Of a stretch of 64,000 bases of DNA, positions 1 through 10,204 are shown piece by piece (position 1 is the first letter of the stretch; every line of letters starts with the position of its first letter). Under the pieces are notes generated by a model. It saw only the letters and a list, made by a program, of their open reading frames with translations. It was not told the origin of the DNA and searched no databases. This DNA is from Berberis thunbergii (lineage: Eukaryota > Streptophyta > Magnoliopsida > Ranunculales > Berberidaceae). The translations under genes were made by a program, and so were the position numbers. The DNA is taken from assembly GCA_003290165.1 (NCBI GenBank), contig QNQO01000796.1, positions 310,001 to 374,000 of the forward strand, in the 5' to 3' direction.

Positions 1-239
1 CAGGACCAGATTAGCTTAGTTTCTATTTAAAATCAAACTATCTTATTGCTTTGATTCTTTTTGTTTGTTTTTTGTTTTTCTTTTCAGTTTAGAAGAATTA
101 CTCGCATAAGACATATTCAAGGAATAAAACAGACTTTATTTATTACAATGAAAGTTATTACACAGCTTGCCTGACTGACTAGTACAACAGTTTATACACA
201 ACAAGTATCTAAGTCCGACAAAAGCATTTATCTACTCAA

Positions 240-949
240 ACGCATGTCAAGACTTCGCTTTGCCAATATATCTTCGAAAAGTATTCGGCAGTGGATGAAA
301 AAAAACTTGAAGAAGGCTGCAAGAACAGGCTTGATTCTTCGGTCTGTCACATCACCTCACAAGGATTATTTGTAAGTAGAAGTAGGGGACACATAAGGAG
401 CTGTGGATATCTTCGCTCCGCCAATCGGCTCTGCGAAGAGGGTTCAGAAGGATAATGAAAGGGACCAAATGGGGATGCCTCTCAAATGTGTAATAGTTGG
501 GGTGACGCGGAGTTAACACCTCAGGAATGCAAATTGCGTCTGCCAAAGCCCCGCTCCACCGAATCCGTCTCCCTGCTTGGGCATCACAAGTTAATCCTAG
601 TAGATACAGTAGAAAAAGCCACCCCAAAACAAGCTGCGAACATAATATCCCAAAAATAGCGGTGGATGGAAACTTGGGAGCAGGAGCAGGCGACGAACAG
701 ATTCCCTTGAGGGAGAGTCTGTACTTCTTAAACAAAATGTGAGAAGAAATTAAAAGGTCCAGTGGAACCAATTGGGTTCTCACCCATACCAGGTGATATC
801 ACATAAAAGCAGGTCTTCTCGATACTCATCACTGCAAATGTTAGAAAATCCGAAGACTCCCACTACAAAGATCTTCCTTTAGCCTTTGGAGAGACCAAAA
901 CATATTTTTTGAAGGGATGCATTTCAGGAACACACTCTAGAACATCCAT
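240..949 (-). pseudogene. Remnant of an upstream antisense ORF of element A
   Basis: Read on the minus strand from an ATG at 949, the frame is open for about 28 codons and is then broken by stops. Further peptide blocks resemble the corresponding region of element G (about 57700-58140), for example the shared words LTFAVMS and KTC-YYV/FYV. A TATA-like palindrome (976-990) lies just upstream on the minus strand, and G has the same arrangement near 58155. The conserved block and its promoter suggest a former antisense gene, but I do not recognise a protein family. Confidence 0.35.
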
Positions 950-975
950 GGCAATGCTTGGAATGGTTAACTCCA

Positions 976-990
976 GCCTATATATAGGCG
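976..990 (-). promoter_or_regulatory. TATA-like palindrome upstream of antisense remnant
   Basis: GCCTATATATAGGCG is a perfect palindrome centred on a TATA core. The matching position of element G (58150-58165) keeps TATATAGGCG. The short distance to the ATG at 949 makes it uncertain as a working promoter. Confidence 0.3.
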
Positions 991-1125
991 CAACAGTTCA
1001 CGAAACGAAGCCAATCAACAATTATGATAACATTAAATGTTGTACGAGAAATAGGAAAATGACAGTTCCAATTGCAACTACACGAGTCCACATTCATCGA
1101 ATTAATGACACTGCATGTAGCCCCA

Positions 1126-1300
1126 TTAACTAGGGGAAGTAACCAGCTCTGAACCGTCTCATCTACATAGTACACCTGACACGCTAATCTTTACAACACG
1201 CCCCCAACAAATGGGCCCAAGTAAGTACCCCACCAAATCAAGCCTAGTGCAGCACGAAGGCCTTAAGCACAAATGCAACGCGGAACATGCATGTAGCGAT
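1126..1300 (+). repeat. Internal polypurine tract and LTR-start scar
   Basis: ACTAGGGGAAGTAACC at about 1126 resembles the polypurine tract before the true 3' LTR (GGGGGGAGTAGC at 6341-6351). The bases after it loosely match the LTR start (AACCGTCTCATCTACA versus AACCGTCTTTTAATCTACA). Element G has the same arrangement at 58310-58330 with GGGGGGAGTAAC. The scar therefore predates the separation of A and G. Confidence 0.45.
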
Positions 1301-1469
1301 GTTATTAATAAAATCTAAGGTATTTGCCCAATTATCTGTCGTTCAGTTCGATCAATTCTTATGGAGATCCGACTTTATAACCAAATCTATTGATCCAAAT
1401 TTCATATCGAGTTACTTGGCGAATTGAGCAAAAAAAATTGCACACCCAAGGCCAAGTGGAGGCCTATCC

Positions 1470-2500
1470 TAATAAAAGCTTAGTCAGTTCTGACTTGTAA
1501 CGATGGTTTAAAAAGTGGGAGCTTAGTCAACGCTCTAACGTTTGACCATGATGGCTTGCGAAGACTATTGTCCAACTACAGATAATAGTCGCCGAACCTA
1601 ACCAAAGCTAAGTCGGTTTCGACCAATGACAATAGCTTCTAGTTCGTTTTAACACCTAGTCCACCAAAAGTGGATGATGATGGCTTATAAAGTGGGAGCT
1701 TAGTCAACGCTCTAATGCCTGGTCGAGAAAGCCCACTAGGGACTATTGTCCAATTATGGATAATTGTCGCTGAACTTGACCAAAGCTTAGTTAGTGACAA
1801 CTGATCACGATAGCTTCTAGTCAACTCTAATCCTAGTCTGCCAATAGTGGATGACGACTGGTTAGAAAGTGGGAGTCTAGTCAGCGCTCTCGACGTTTGA
1901 TTACAATGTATAGCCATGGTCACCATCCTTTCGTAGACGATGATCGCCGATCCCGACCAAAGTTTAGTCAGTAGGCCGCTTATTAGGATTGCTTCTGGTT
2001 TGCTCTAATCCTAGTTCGTCGAGCACAAATTACTATGGTTAGACAGTGGAAGTCTAGTTAGTGCTCAGCGACCTAATGATGATGGCTTGCCAAGGATCAT
2101 TGGTCAACTACAAACAATGATCGCCGAACCCTATCACTCTAACACCTAGTCCGCCGAGCACGGATGACAATGAGTTAAAAAGTGAGAGTCTAGTTAGCGC
2201 TCATGCAGCCTGATGACGATTGTCAGGGATCATTAGCCAATTATAGACAATGATCGTCGAACCCTATCGCTCTAACACCTAGTCCACCTAATGCAAACGA
2301 TGATGGGTTAGAAAGTGGGAATCTAGTTAGTGCTCACGCAACCTGATGACGATGGCTTGCCAAGGATCATTGGTCAACTACACACTTTGATTGCTAAACC
2401 TGACCAAAGTTTAGTCAGTTACAACTGATGACAACAACTTTTGGTCTCCTTTACAGACTAGTCCACCAACAGTGGACAAAAACTGTTTGAAAACACAAGG
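1470..2500 (+). repeat. 177-bp tandem repeat array in element A
   Basis: A repeated landmark, GTGGGAG followed by (C/T)TAGTCA-CGCTC, occurs at 1515, 1692, 1869, 2046, 2182 and 2315. The first three steps are exactly 177 bp and the last two are 136 and 133 bp, so the later units carry deletions. Each unit also holds words such as AGGGATCATT, CCAAAGCTTAGTCAG and CACCTAGTCC. Element G carries the same array at 58620-59560, again with 177-bp steps. Tandem arrays in the 3' untranslated zone are known for Tat elements and can seed satellites. Confidence 0.85.
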
Positions 2501-2800
2501 ACCATCGTCTGATTAAATGCACATGCATGACCACAGTCTGACAAGTTTGCTTACAGTAGCAACGAAAACCGTTGGCCCGATCCACAACCTAGCCCACATT
2601 TGACGGATTACAACAGTGGATCTAAAAAATGGAACTCTCATCAGCAGATCAAAAATACGACTTCCCGACTCAACACAACCGCTTGTCTAAAAGATAGTAG
2701 CGCAGTAAGACAAAGCAGATAAAAGCTAACAAGGAAAGTTAAAGAACACAGAATGTTGTTTAATATGCTATATCTCATTGATAAGTCGAAATTACAAAGT

Positions 2801-5800
2801 TCACTCCTCATCGGGAGGAGGTTCAGATACTACAGAGCTTGATTTGGAAGGAGAGAAGGTAGGAGATATCTCCGCACGTGCCGTCACTTGTATGCCCCAA
2901 ATTTCATCACTTTTTCCTTATGGTTGATCACCTTCTTCTTTTCCTGATTGATCGAAGGTTTCTCCAAACTCTGCGTAAGACAACTCTTTATAGCAAGAGA
3001 GGTTTCATTCGGCGTGATCCTCTTTCATTAGATGCAACAGCTTCAGACGCCCATGCACAACTCTATTGAACTCGAACATGCCCTGGGTTTTCAAAAGTTT
3101 TTCTTTACGCACCATCGACTCAGCAAACTTTTGCTCTAGCCGCTCCAACTCGCTCGATGGCGTATCAGTCTTGGTTTACTCGGAACTCAAGTTATCCTTT
3201 GTGGCACTTAGTTCATGTTGCACCAGAAGGAGATGCTCTTCTGTTGTCCACACACTCTTGGTATTGGAGTAAACGTCGGCCTCTAGCTACCGACATCAGG
3301 TAGCCCACTCGGATTCCAATTCGGCCTTCTCAGCATTCAGAGGTTGCAATTCAGCCTGCACCTTGGTTGTAGCCTCTTAAGCAGAACGCAAACCACGACG
3401 AACAAGGTTCATTTTCTTCCTAAACCTATCCCTTGCGGACATTATCTCAGCCAAGGATTGCGATTTCGCGAAATTAAATGAAATTTTGGGAATTTTTTTT
3501 TAAAATTACGAAAACAAAAAGTGTGAAAAATTACATTTTTTTTGAAGTTATTTTCGAAAACATTTGAGGTTTTTTTTGTAAATTTCAGAGTTTTTTTGTA
3601 AAAATACAAAAACCAGCTACTACAATTTGCATTTTCGAGGACTTTTTTGAAAAATTTTAATATTTTTTCATAAATTTCGAGTTTTATCTTGTAATTATCA
3701 ATTATTCTAATTATTTATTGAATTTTTAAACCACCCCCTAATTTTCTAATTATCACTTTTTCTACTTATATATTGATTTTTTAAGATACCCCTTGATTTT
3801 CTAATTATAGGTTATTTTAGTTTCATTTAATGTGTTTAATACATTTATTTACTTGCATATTAATTTTTTTACACATATTTAATATACCCTCAAAATTCAT
3901 TATATATTTGATGTATTCTCGAAATTTTTATGTTTTTTTCTTTACACACCAAAATATTTCTTAAAATCAAGAAACTAAAATTAACTCGAAAAACAAACTC
4001 ACAATCCTTGGTCTCAGCCAACTCAGACTCAAGTGTTTCCAAGTGAATCCTCTGAGCCTTCGACCTTATCTTCTAGGCCTCCAGATCAACACACGACTGG
4101 GCAGGCTTGCAGATCAACATATGATTGGGCAGGCCTTCCTTCCTCAAGTTGCTTCTTCAGTAACTAAATTTCACGAAAAGCATCAAAGAGACTTTTGCAA
4201 GTTCGCACAGACTCACTCCATGGTATACATCCTCTCACAAGCTGCTTCAACCTCCATCTCGACGATGACAACTTGGTTCAGGTATGACATTCCCAACACG
4301 AGATGCTTATGCACCTTATCTATACGTTATCCCAGCGTCATTCCTTCTCGCTCTAGAGCAGAGTTTGCCAACCAGTTATTCCACCTTCTAATATGCTTTC
4401 TAGAAGCATGAGAAATGTCAACCTCCTGGTGCCAAGCTTCGTTACTCATCTTTACCACATCTAGAGCAAACAAACTGATCCGCGCATTCGAATTGAAGTC
4501 CTTCGGCATTGGAATCACTCTAGCACCACCCTTTTCTATTTTCACAGAATTCGGGTCGGCATCCAAACATTCGCCTTGCAGTAATCAGCTCCCTTTCACG
4601 ATCCAACTCGAAATTAGTTGAGGGGGAAAAGGGAAGTGATATATTTCCTGGACCCATCGCCACCTAAATATGAGGGCGAGAATAAGGGGTCTTGTCACAA
4701 TGATGAGATTGATTTTCAAGAAAAAGTCATTCCTTTTCAATAAACTAAAGGTAGGCCAAAACGCGTTTAGACAGAGGACAGTACGAACAATGCGGAGGTG
4801 ACCTTTCACCATAAAGTTTACGGTCAGGAGACTCTTTAGTATGCCTAAGAGAGTCGCGGTCCAATGAGAGGCGGTACGCAAAGTCCTTCAAAGAAAAAGG
4901 AACGAGCCAATTCCGCATTAGATGAGGCTTCCATGCCCGCCAGCAGCAACATTTTGTTCAGAATCTCTGTCTGCTTCATACTCAGCTTTGTTACATCCTC
5001 AACCCCCAACATTTGCAGATATTCCCTTTCCAAATCGGGAAGGGAAATAGGGGCCTTTACCCAAGCATCATGTCCCTCGGACACAACAGTCTCTGCTCTA
5101 ATGGACAAATCAAGAACTGCCCCACAGCGTGGCATCCCTTATGCTTATTAGTGAGCTTGGTGATAACACGAGACTTTTTGGAACGCGTATTAACAAAAAG
5201 TGCTTCATTCAGTTTCGCCCTCCTTGACGGGCTTGAAATCTTAACTTTCGAGAGCTTCCTCTTCTTCGAAGAGGGCTCCCCTTCGGACTTTGGCTTCGGA
5301 ACTCTGGAAAGGGTGGGACTCACATGCCAATGGGTCCACAGTTTCGCTACACTTGATGTCAGAAGACAACATCCTCTAATCCCACTCCGGGCATGTCATG
5401 AAATTTGTCTAAGACGACCTTATCCTCAATCGAAAGAGGCATAATCGGGAACTTACCTGTAGAAAACACAAAAAATTTTTCAATATGTGATTAACACTGG
5501 CATAATAAAAAAATGGAGCCGAAACTTACTCAATGGTCGAAACTGTTGCTCGATTGGACGGCTTGCAAGCTCAAAATACTCTGAATCTGTAGAGGCTAGG
5601 AAACAATATTTCTGCAACAACTTGAAGTTATCAAGTAGATTTTCAAAACAATCCGGCGATGTCAACATGCACACAACATGCTCGTTTATCCGAGGTAAGC
5701 AGTTGAATAACCCTTGGAGACACTCGAACACCAGCGTCCTTCGCTATAATCTGAATGGCGATCACCGTCCTATACTCGTTTGACACGAGTTGAGCGGGCA

Positions 5801-6068
5801 CAATACTAAGGTTAGCTAAGAAGCTCCAAATTTCCTTGATAACAAGAAAGCAGACACCCAATTGGAGCATACCTCGATGCAAACAGATAAATCCTTCCGA
5901 TGGAGATAGCAGCGTCTGTTCGACGTCCAATGTACGGAGCACCAGATCATCAGGGATACCCTACGTCTCACGAAAACTTTCCAGATTCAATTCAGAAAGT
6001 GACCTCTCCTCGAAGAACTTATGGCCCTTAGCAAACAGTTTATCAAAAAGCTGATTTTGGCGCGCCAT
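2801..6068 (-). pseudogene. Antisense ORF of element A (gypsy-associated 'Transposase_28'-like protein), broken
   Basis: The minus-strand frame starts at ATG 6068 (MARQNQLF) and meets a TAG at about codon 36. Beyond that it continues with GFICLHRGMLQLGVCF, KEIWSFLANLSIVPAQL and SNEYRTVIAIQII, which fit the plant 'putative gypsy type transposon' domain (Pfam Transposase_28) with its LxLGxxFPL...F pattern. Later parts are a basic linker (about 5060-5320), an acidic helical segment (4845-5135) and a low-complexity C-terminus ending PPPDEE at 2801. A stop in the same setting (PPDED) ends the homologous frame in G at 59921. Several frameshifts, stops and a 561-bp insertion (3451-4011) disrupt it. 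A probable intron acceptor lies near 5463. Its function is unknown. Confidence 0.6.
3451..4011. mobile_element. 561-bp AT-rich TIR element inserted in the antisense ORF
   Basis: The element begins CCAAGGATTG and ends CAATCCTTGG, a perfect 10-bp terminal inverted repeat. It is flanked by TCTCAG at 3445-3450 and 4012-4017. The homologous stretch of element G (near 60530) has no such insertion, which supports the boundaries. The inside is very AT-rich, with long T and A runs and no ORF. The 6-bp reading of the duplication depends on including CCA in the repeat; a 9-bp duplication (TCTCAGCCA) with offset ends is also possible. Superfamily unassigned. Confidence 0.65.
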
Positions 6069-6185
6069 TGACGATCGTACAAAATTTCGATTACAGAAGT
6101 TAGGTAAAGTAAACACGGAAAGTAAAGCGACAAAGTAGAGTCTCCAAGATCAAAGAGTAAATAAACTCTATAGAAGAAGGGAACT

Positions 6186-6195
6186 ATATAAGGAA
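6186..6195 (-). promoter_or_regulatory. TATA-like box for the antisense ORF of element A
   Basis: The minus strand reads CCTTATATAG about 120 bp upstream of ATG 6068. Element C has GTATAAAG about 100 bp upstream of its antisense ATG (14813). The repeated arrangement suggests a dedicated antisense promoter next to the 3' LTR. Confidence 0.4.
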
Positions 6196-6338
6196 CATAA
6201 TTTTTTCATTTTTATCGAGCAGACGCATGCCCATTTAATTAAGCGTGCCACGCGAAAAAATGATTCAAACTCTACCAATCATGACTGCTCGGTCCTCTAT
6301 GACATCATTTGAGGGACCGATGAACTGGCCCACCAACT

Positions 6339-6351
6339 CGGGGGGAGTAGC
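6339..6351 (+). other. Polypurine tract of element A
   Basis: CGGGGGGAGTAGC lies directly before the LTR start TGATGATACC. It is the expected primer site for plus-strand synthesis. Equivalent tracts stand before the LTRs of C (15110-15126) and D (17137-17148). Confidence 0.75.
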
Positions 6352-7028
6352 TGATGATACCCCAAACCGTCTTTTAATCTACACCGTACGCATGTCACAA
6401 TGATCTTGCCAGCGGTATAAAACGGGCTCAGATGCCCATCAAATCTGGCAAGACCTAGACAACAGTAAGCCCATATTGGCAGAATCCAGAAAGTTGGATC
6501 CAAGTTGCAACGCCCTATTAAGCCCACACGTCACATGGTAAAGCCCAATACCCATAAGACCTAATCAAGCAAGTATCTGAGGGACCTCCTAAAACGGACA
6601 GGCTAGCAACACATTGGATCCGATTATGAAACATATCCCAGAGTATAAGTCGTGCATGGAAAATTCCTTGCATGCACAACACTTCTAAAGGGAAACCTCT
6701 CCCACAGATCTTGGAGCAAAAGTCATGTATGGAAACTCTCTTATCTAGACGACTCCCAACTAGGAAAGAATATCCAACAAGATTTATTTCTTTAAACTAC
6801 ACCACCAAAGTCCAAGCCGAATGAGGACTCTCGCATTATAAATAAAACACGGGTTTGACAAAGAAAGGTATGTTATAAAACCCAATTTACAGTTTTAAGT
6901 TTTCCTTTAGCCTTGTTTGACTTTATCATCAGAGTGTCATCGGCCACCACAACGTTGATTCTTGACTCACGTGTGTTTTCTCTGTAGGTTTGGGTCAAGG
7001 TCAAGGAGAGTAGAAATCGACTACATCA
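6352..7028 (+). repeat. 3' LTR of element A (677 bp)
   Basis: The LTR starts TGATGATACC and ends CGACTACATCA (TG...CA). It is alignable over its length with the 678-bp 5' LTR of element G (54343-55020). Shared blocks include AAACCGTC, AAGTATCTGAGGGA, GGGAAACCTCTCCC and CATCAGAG/CATTGAAG...CACCAC. The 5-bp duplication cannot be tested because the left end is outside the window. Confidence 0.85.
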
Positions 7029-7155
7029 TAATGATATTCCCAGATATTTGGTGACACTTGATATCCTCCCAATTTTTCATAGTGGTGGTGTCTGAGGTTG
7101 CTGGTCTTATCTGGTTTTATCGGGTCTAACCCAGCCTAATTGTTGTTCCGTTTTC

Positions 7156-8240
7156 TTATGGGGAAATCCCCTCACTGTCCTCGTCCTTGTCCCTAGTTTT
7201 GGGGGAGCGTTTGGCCCTGCTTTCTTCCTCTTTTCTGGCTGCTAACATTTCATATATGGTGATGTACTTCTCAACATATCTGGCATGTTTGTTGGGGGAT
7301 TCAAGGGTGAGAAAGTTATAAAAAGGACCCCTTTGAAGGCCAGAGGTGAAGGCGATAACAAATGCGTCACTGTTGCAGCCATCAATTAGAATCATATCAT
7401 CGTTGAAACAAGTGACATACTTCCTTAGGGACCATGCATTTGCTTGAGGCTGAGCATATAGTGGGGCCTCTTCCTGATTCACTGGCTCCCCATGAATCGG
7501 GTGATGAACGCTTTTTCCAAGACCTGAAATGAATTGATGGATCTTAGTTGAAGGTTTTGAAACCAAGTTAGTGCAACCTTCTTTAGGCTGATAGGGAAAG
7601 TTCAGAACATAATGGCTTCTGAGTTTTCCTTCAATGCAATCACATGGTTGTAATGACGCAAGTTGTTTGATGGATCGGATGTCCTATCATAGAACTCGAG
7701 CTTTGGGGACAAACTTCTTTGGCAAGGGTGCGCTCATGATCTCCTCCAATAATGGAGGGATGGTAAAATCGGACATGATGTCTAGATCAAGTGCTCCCAA
7801 CCGAAGTTAATTCTTGACTATGGTCATGTCTGTCTTTGAGGCACGATTTTTGCTGCCTTTTTCATTCCTCGGGTTCCTCTCCTAGTCAGCTCTTTGGTCC
7901 TCACCAGGGAGGTTGTCACTTTCATGGACATGCTCCCTGTCATCCTCTTCAGGTTTTTTCCATTCTCTGATGGTGGTTATTGATCCTGGGTAAGTCTTTC
8001 CATCACCTCCATAAAATGATTTATGTGGAGTAGAATTTGATCTATGCGGTGTCACTGGTGGCTGCCTTAGGGGTTGGGATTTACGAGTGCTTTACTTCCT
8101 CGATTAGATTATCCCGGCCGAGCAACAGGGTTTCGTTAGTTGGAGCATTTTCAGGCTCGACATTATTATTGTTAGCCCGAGATCTGGTGCTACTGACCAT
8201 GTCTTGAGACTCTGCTAGTTAAAAAGAGTATGTGTCTATG
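7156..8240 (-). pseudogene. Degenerate Ty3/gypsy gag (element B)
   Basis: The best open stretch is 7156-7566, 136 codons on the minus strand. It contains WSLRKYVTCFNDD, followed by a helical segment and LQRGPFYNFLTLESP, the usual pattern of the Retrotrans_gag domain in Tat elements (SLREYVxRFN ... GLxxGxFxxSL). Upstream pieces in other frames (PPLLEEIMSAPLP, SIKQLASLQ) are remnants of the N-terminal part. The rest is broken by frameshifts. The C-terminal side, with any zinc knuckle, is lost where element A begins. It would have encoded the capsid protein; it is not functional. Confidence 0.7.
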
Positions 8241-8278
8241 TTTTAAGGAAAACTTGTTGTTTCTCCCACAAACGAATG

Positions 8279-8850
8279 TGTCTAAGGTTGTCCCTATCAA
8301 TTCCTGACCTGCAAAAATGAACAGCAGTGAGCCAAGGACCACCATTGTGGTGGCCAAAAGCACTCCAATGCTAAAGGCAGGTAACTGAGTAAGAATGGAT
8401 GTAGACTGTAAATAGATTATAAGTGCGTACCTTTCTCGTTTTTTTTGTTCACCTTATATAATGAATATTTTACTCCTTCATTGACTCTATCGTCGAGGGG
8501 TGATTGAGAGAGGAGATTTTGCTGAGGATCTTACCCATCCATGAATGGGTTGCATTCGGCACTTGGCTCTGTTTGGGACCCAATAGTTGATTGGATCAAG
8601 AGTTGTACAAAATAGATCTTGCCTTGCGACAGCCCATAGATTTGTGTTAAGGACTTATTGTTCGGGGCCAAGCTCCAAGATTTGCACCACGCTGGGCTCA
8701 CATGATCTGGGCTTGGGTGTCTGGCTTACAGGCTGAACGATGACTTGGACGAGTCTAGGCTGGACCATGCTTGGGCCTACTCAAGACTGCACTGAGGCGT
8801 TACTGTATTAGGGTTGGCCTATGCCACGTGTATAAATTTTACAGCATCCA
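8279..8850 (-). repeat. 5' LTR of element B
   Basis: In plus orientation it begins TGTCTAAGG and ends ACAGCATCCA. Its reverse complement matches the D LTR through shared blocks such as CCTAATACAGTAA, GGCCCAAGCA and GTACGCACTTGTAATCTA/GTACGCACTTATAATCTA. On the minus-strand side it is followed by TTTGTGGGAGAAAC, in the place of the primer site. The outer 30 bp diverge from the D LTR, so this edge is less sure. Confidence 0.7.
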
Positions 8851-9079
8851 GTGATTATAGAGGTTTCTCCGTCACTATTTTTTTTCCTTTTTTCCAATAT
8901 GACCTCTTTGATGTACTTGTGCACAAAACACTTTGAACACAAGGAGAAATTATCCAAGAAAGTTTTGCAATCCAAAATTTTTTCTGCTAGAGTTTTTTAA
9001 CATTTGTGCCTTGAAGTTTCTTGTCATAACTATATTGGCCCATGACATCTTCATAATCACTAAGCAATTAGTGATATGA
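8851..9079. other. Unassigned 230-bp spacer
   Basis: T-rich sequence with no ORF or repeat that I recognise, between the LTR of B and the Kelch pseudogene. Confidence 0.4.
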
Positions 9080-9982
9080 GAGGATTCATCATCATTATCA
9101 ATATGTGAGTACTAGTATCGGTGATTCCAACTGATTGTTCCATTGGCGTGCCTTGGTAAGGCAATGCAATAAAACCTTCCTATGTCGACCCAAAACAGTT
9201 AGAACTCCTTTCCATTAGGAATAAGGTGAATCATCAGGATCAAAAGAAGGGGGCATCCCAATCTTCAGCAAAAGTGAATTATGTTTGTTACTTGTTGGGA
9301 GAGGGTGGTTGACTAAATCATACTTAAAAACATTATCACCATAGAACCAATAGATAATGTCATTGCAAGTTCAATTGGTCGGGGAGATAGAGGCATAGGA
9401 TCAGTGACTTGGGCAACCACTTCTTATGTATTTTAGTTTGTAATTAACAAGTAGAATTTGAACAAAGACCACAAGATCACTCAATTGCAATCAACAATAG
9501 CATGACCGAATACTCGTAGATCAAAACTCTCATCCTTGAATGAAAAAGGTTTGAGATTGATCCATTCTTGCTTATGAACATCATAGTATTCAGCCCAGGG
9601 CACATCATCAGTATAAAGAGCATGATGGAAGGCAAGATCACCAAATACATAAATCCTATTGTTTAAAACAAGAGCTACTGCATTACACCTACGTCTTTTC
9701 ATTTAGTTTCAGAATCCGTACCCTCTGGATCATGGTGATGTACATGTTGAATTTGTTGGTGATTGCAGAATATCTACCGTACCACTAGGTCATGGGTTCA
9801 AACTCAGCTTGCGGCATCTTTATGGGTTCTGGGATCCTATAAAAACCATGCTTGCCTTTCCAAAAAAAAAAAGAATATCTATTAGAAAATGAAGTTCTCT
9901 GTATTTTTAAATGTCCATATTACCAATGAAATAGATTTTGTTTTCATGAACAGCACAAGCAAATCCATGACTGAAGGAGACC
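9080..9982 (-). pseudogene. Kelch-repeat protein pseudogene
   Basis: The best open part is 9481-9702 on the minus strand (73 codons): NAVALVLNNRIYVFG is followed by PWAEYYDVHKQEWINL, the strand pattern of a Kelch blade. A further blade piece, HGFACAVHENKIYFIGN, lies at about 9900-9970. Another, WFYGDNVFKYDLVNHPLP, lies near 9330-9360, followed by broken frames. The pieces are in order on the minus strand, so this is one decayed gene of the plant Kelch type, possibly with introns. A SINE sits between the first two pieces and a copia LTR abuts at 9983, so the N-terminal part is lost. Partner proteins cannot be inferred. Confidence 0.6.
9776..9871 (+). mobile_element. Short SINE-like insertion with poly(A) tail
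   Basis: A 96-bp segment ending in 11 A residues is flanked by the direct repeat AGAATATCT (9767-9775 and 9872-9880). It contains GGTTCAAACTC, which resembles a Pol III B box, but no convincing A box. It is best read as a 5'-truncated, tRNA-derived SINE that landed in the Kelch gene. Confidence 0.7.
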
Positions 9983-10187
9983 TGTAGTAAAGAGTGAAAT
10001 ATCTCAAATGGTTGAGTTTTACTAATGGTGGGTGTAACAATATATACAACAACATATCAATCTAGATCCTAACATTATGTTATTACAATCAATCATAATA
10101 AACAAACTAAGGTAACTATCCCTATAATTGTTTATATGAGAATATGTCAATGGTGTGCTACAAATGGGAACAAAATATCCTCCAATA
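9983..10187 (-). repeat. 3' LTR of the copia element (205 bp)
   Basis: In plus orientation it runs from TGTAGTAAAGAG to CCTCCAATA (CA changed to TA). It directly follows, on the minus strand, the copia-typical CTTGAGGGGGAG tract. Confidence 0.7.
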
Positions 10188-10200
10188 CTCCCCCTCAAGT
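10188..10200 (-). other. Copia polypurine tract
   Basis: The minus strand reads CAACTTGAGGGGGAGTATTGG across 10180-10203. This is the standard junction of plant copia polyprotein end, polypurine tract and LTR start. Confidence 0.8.
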
Positions 10201-10204
10201 TGGA

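Larger units (their letters stand above)
1..7028 (+). mobile_element. Element A: 3' part of a Tat-lineage Ty3/gypsy retrotransposon
   Basis: The element runs off the left edge. In order it holds an AT-rich start, a decayed antisense ORF, an internal polypurine/LTR-like scar near 1130, a 177-bp tandem array, a long antisense ORF (2801-6068), a polypurine tract and a full 3' LTR (6352-7028). Gag, protease and pol would lie to the left. An antisense ORF with tandem repeats before the 3' LTR is known from Tat relatives such as Grande and Retand; assignment to that lineage is by architecture and by homology with element G, which has a readable Tat-type gag. Several in-frame stops and an insertion show it is inactive. 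The next bases after the LTR belong to element B, so A probably inserted into B. Confidence 0.8.
7029..8850 (-). mobile_element. Element B: LTR and gag of a minus-strand Tat-like element
   Basis: Reading on the minus strand gives a 5' LTR (8279-8850), then a leader and a gag remnant. The element is cut at 7028 by the end of element A. Its LTR is homologous to the plus-strand LTR of element D at 17149-17728. Confidence 0.75.
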
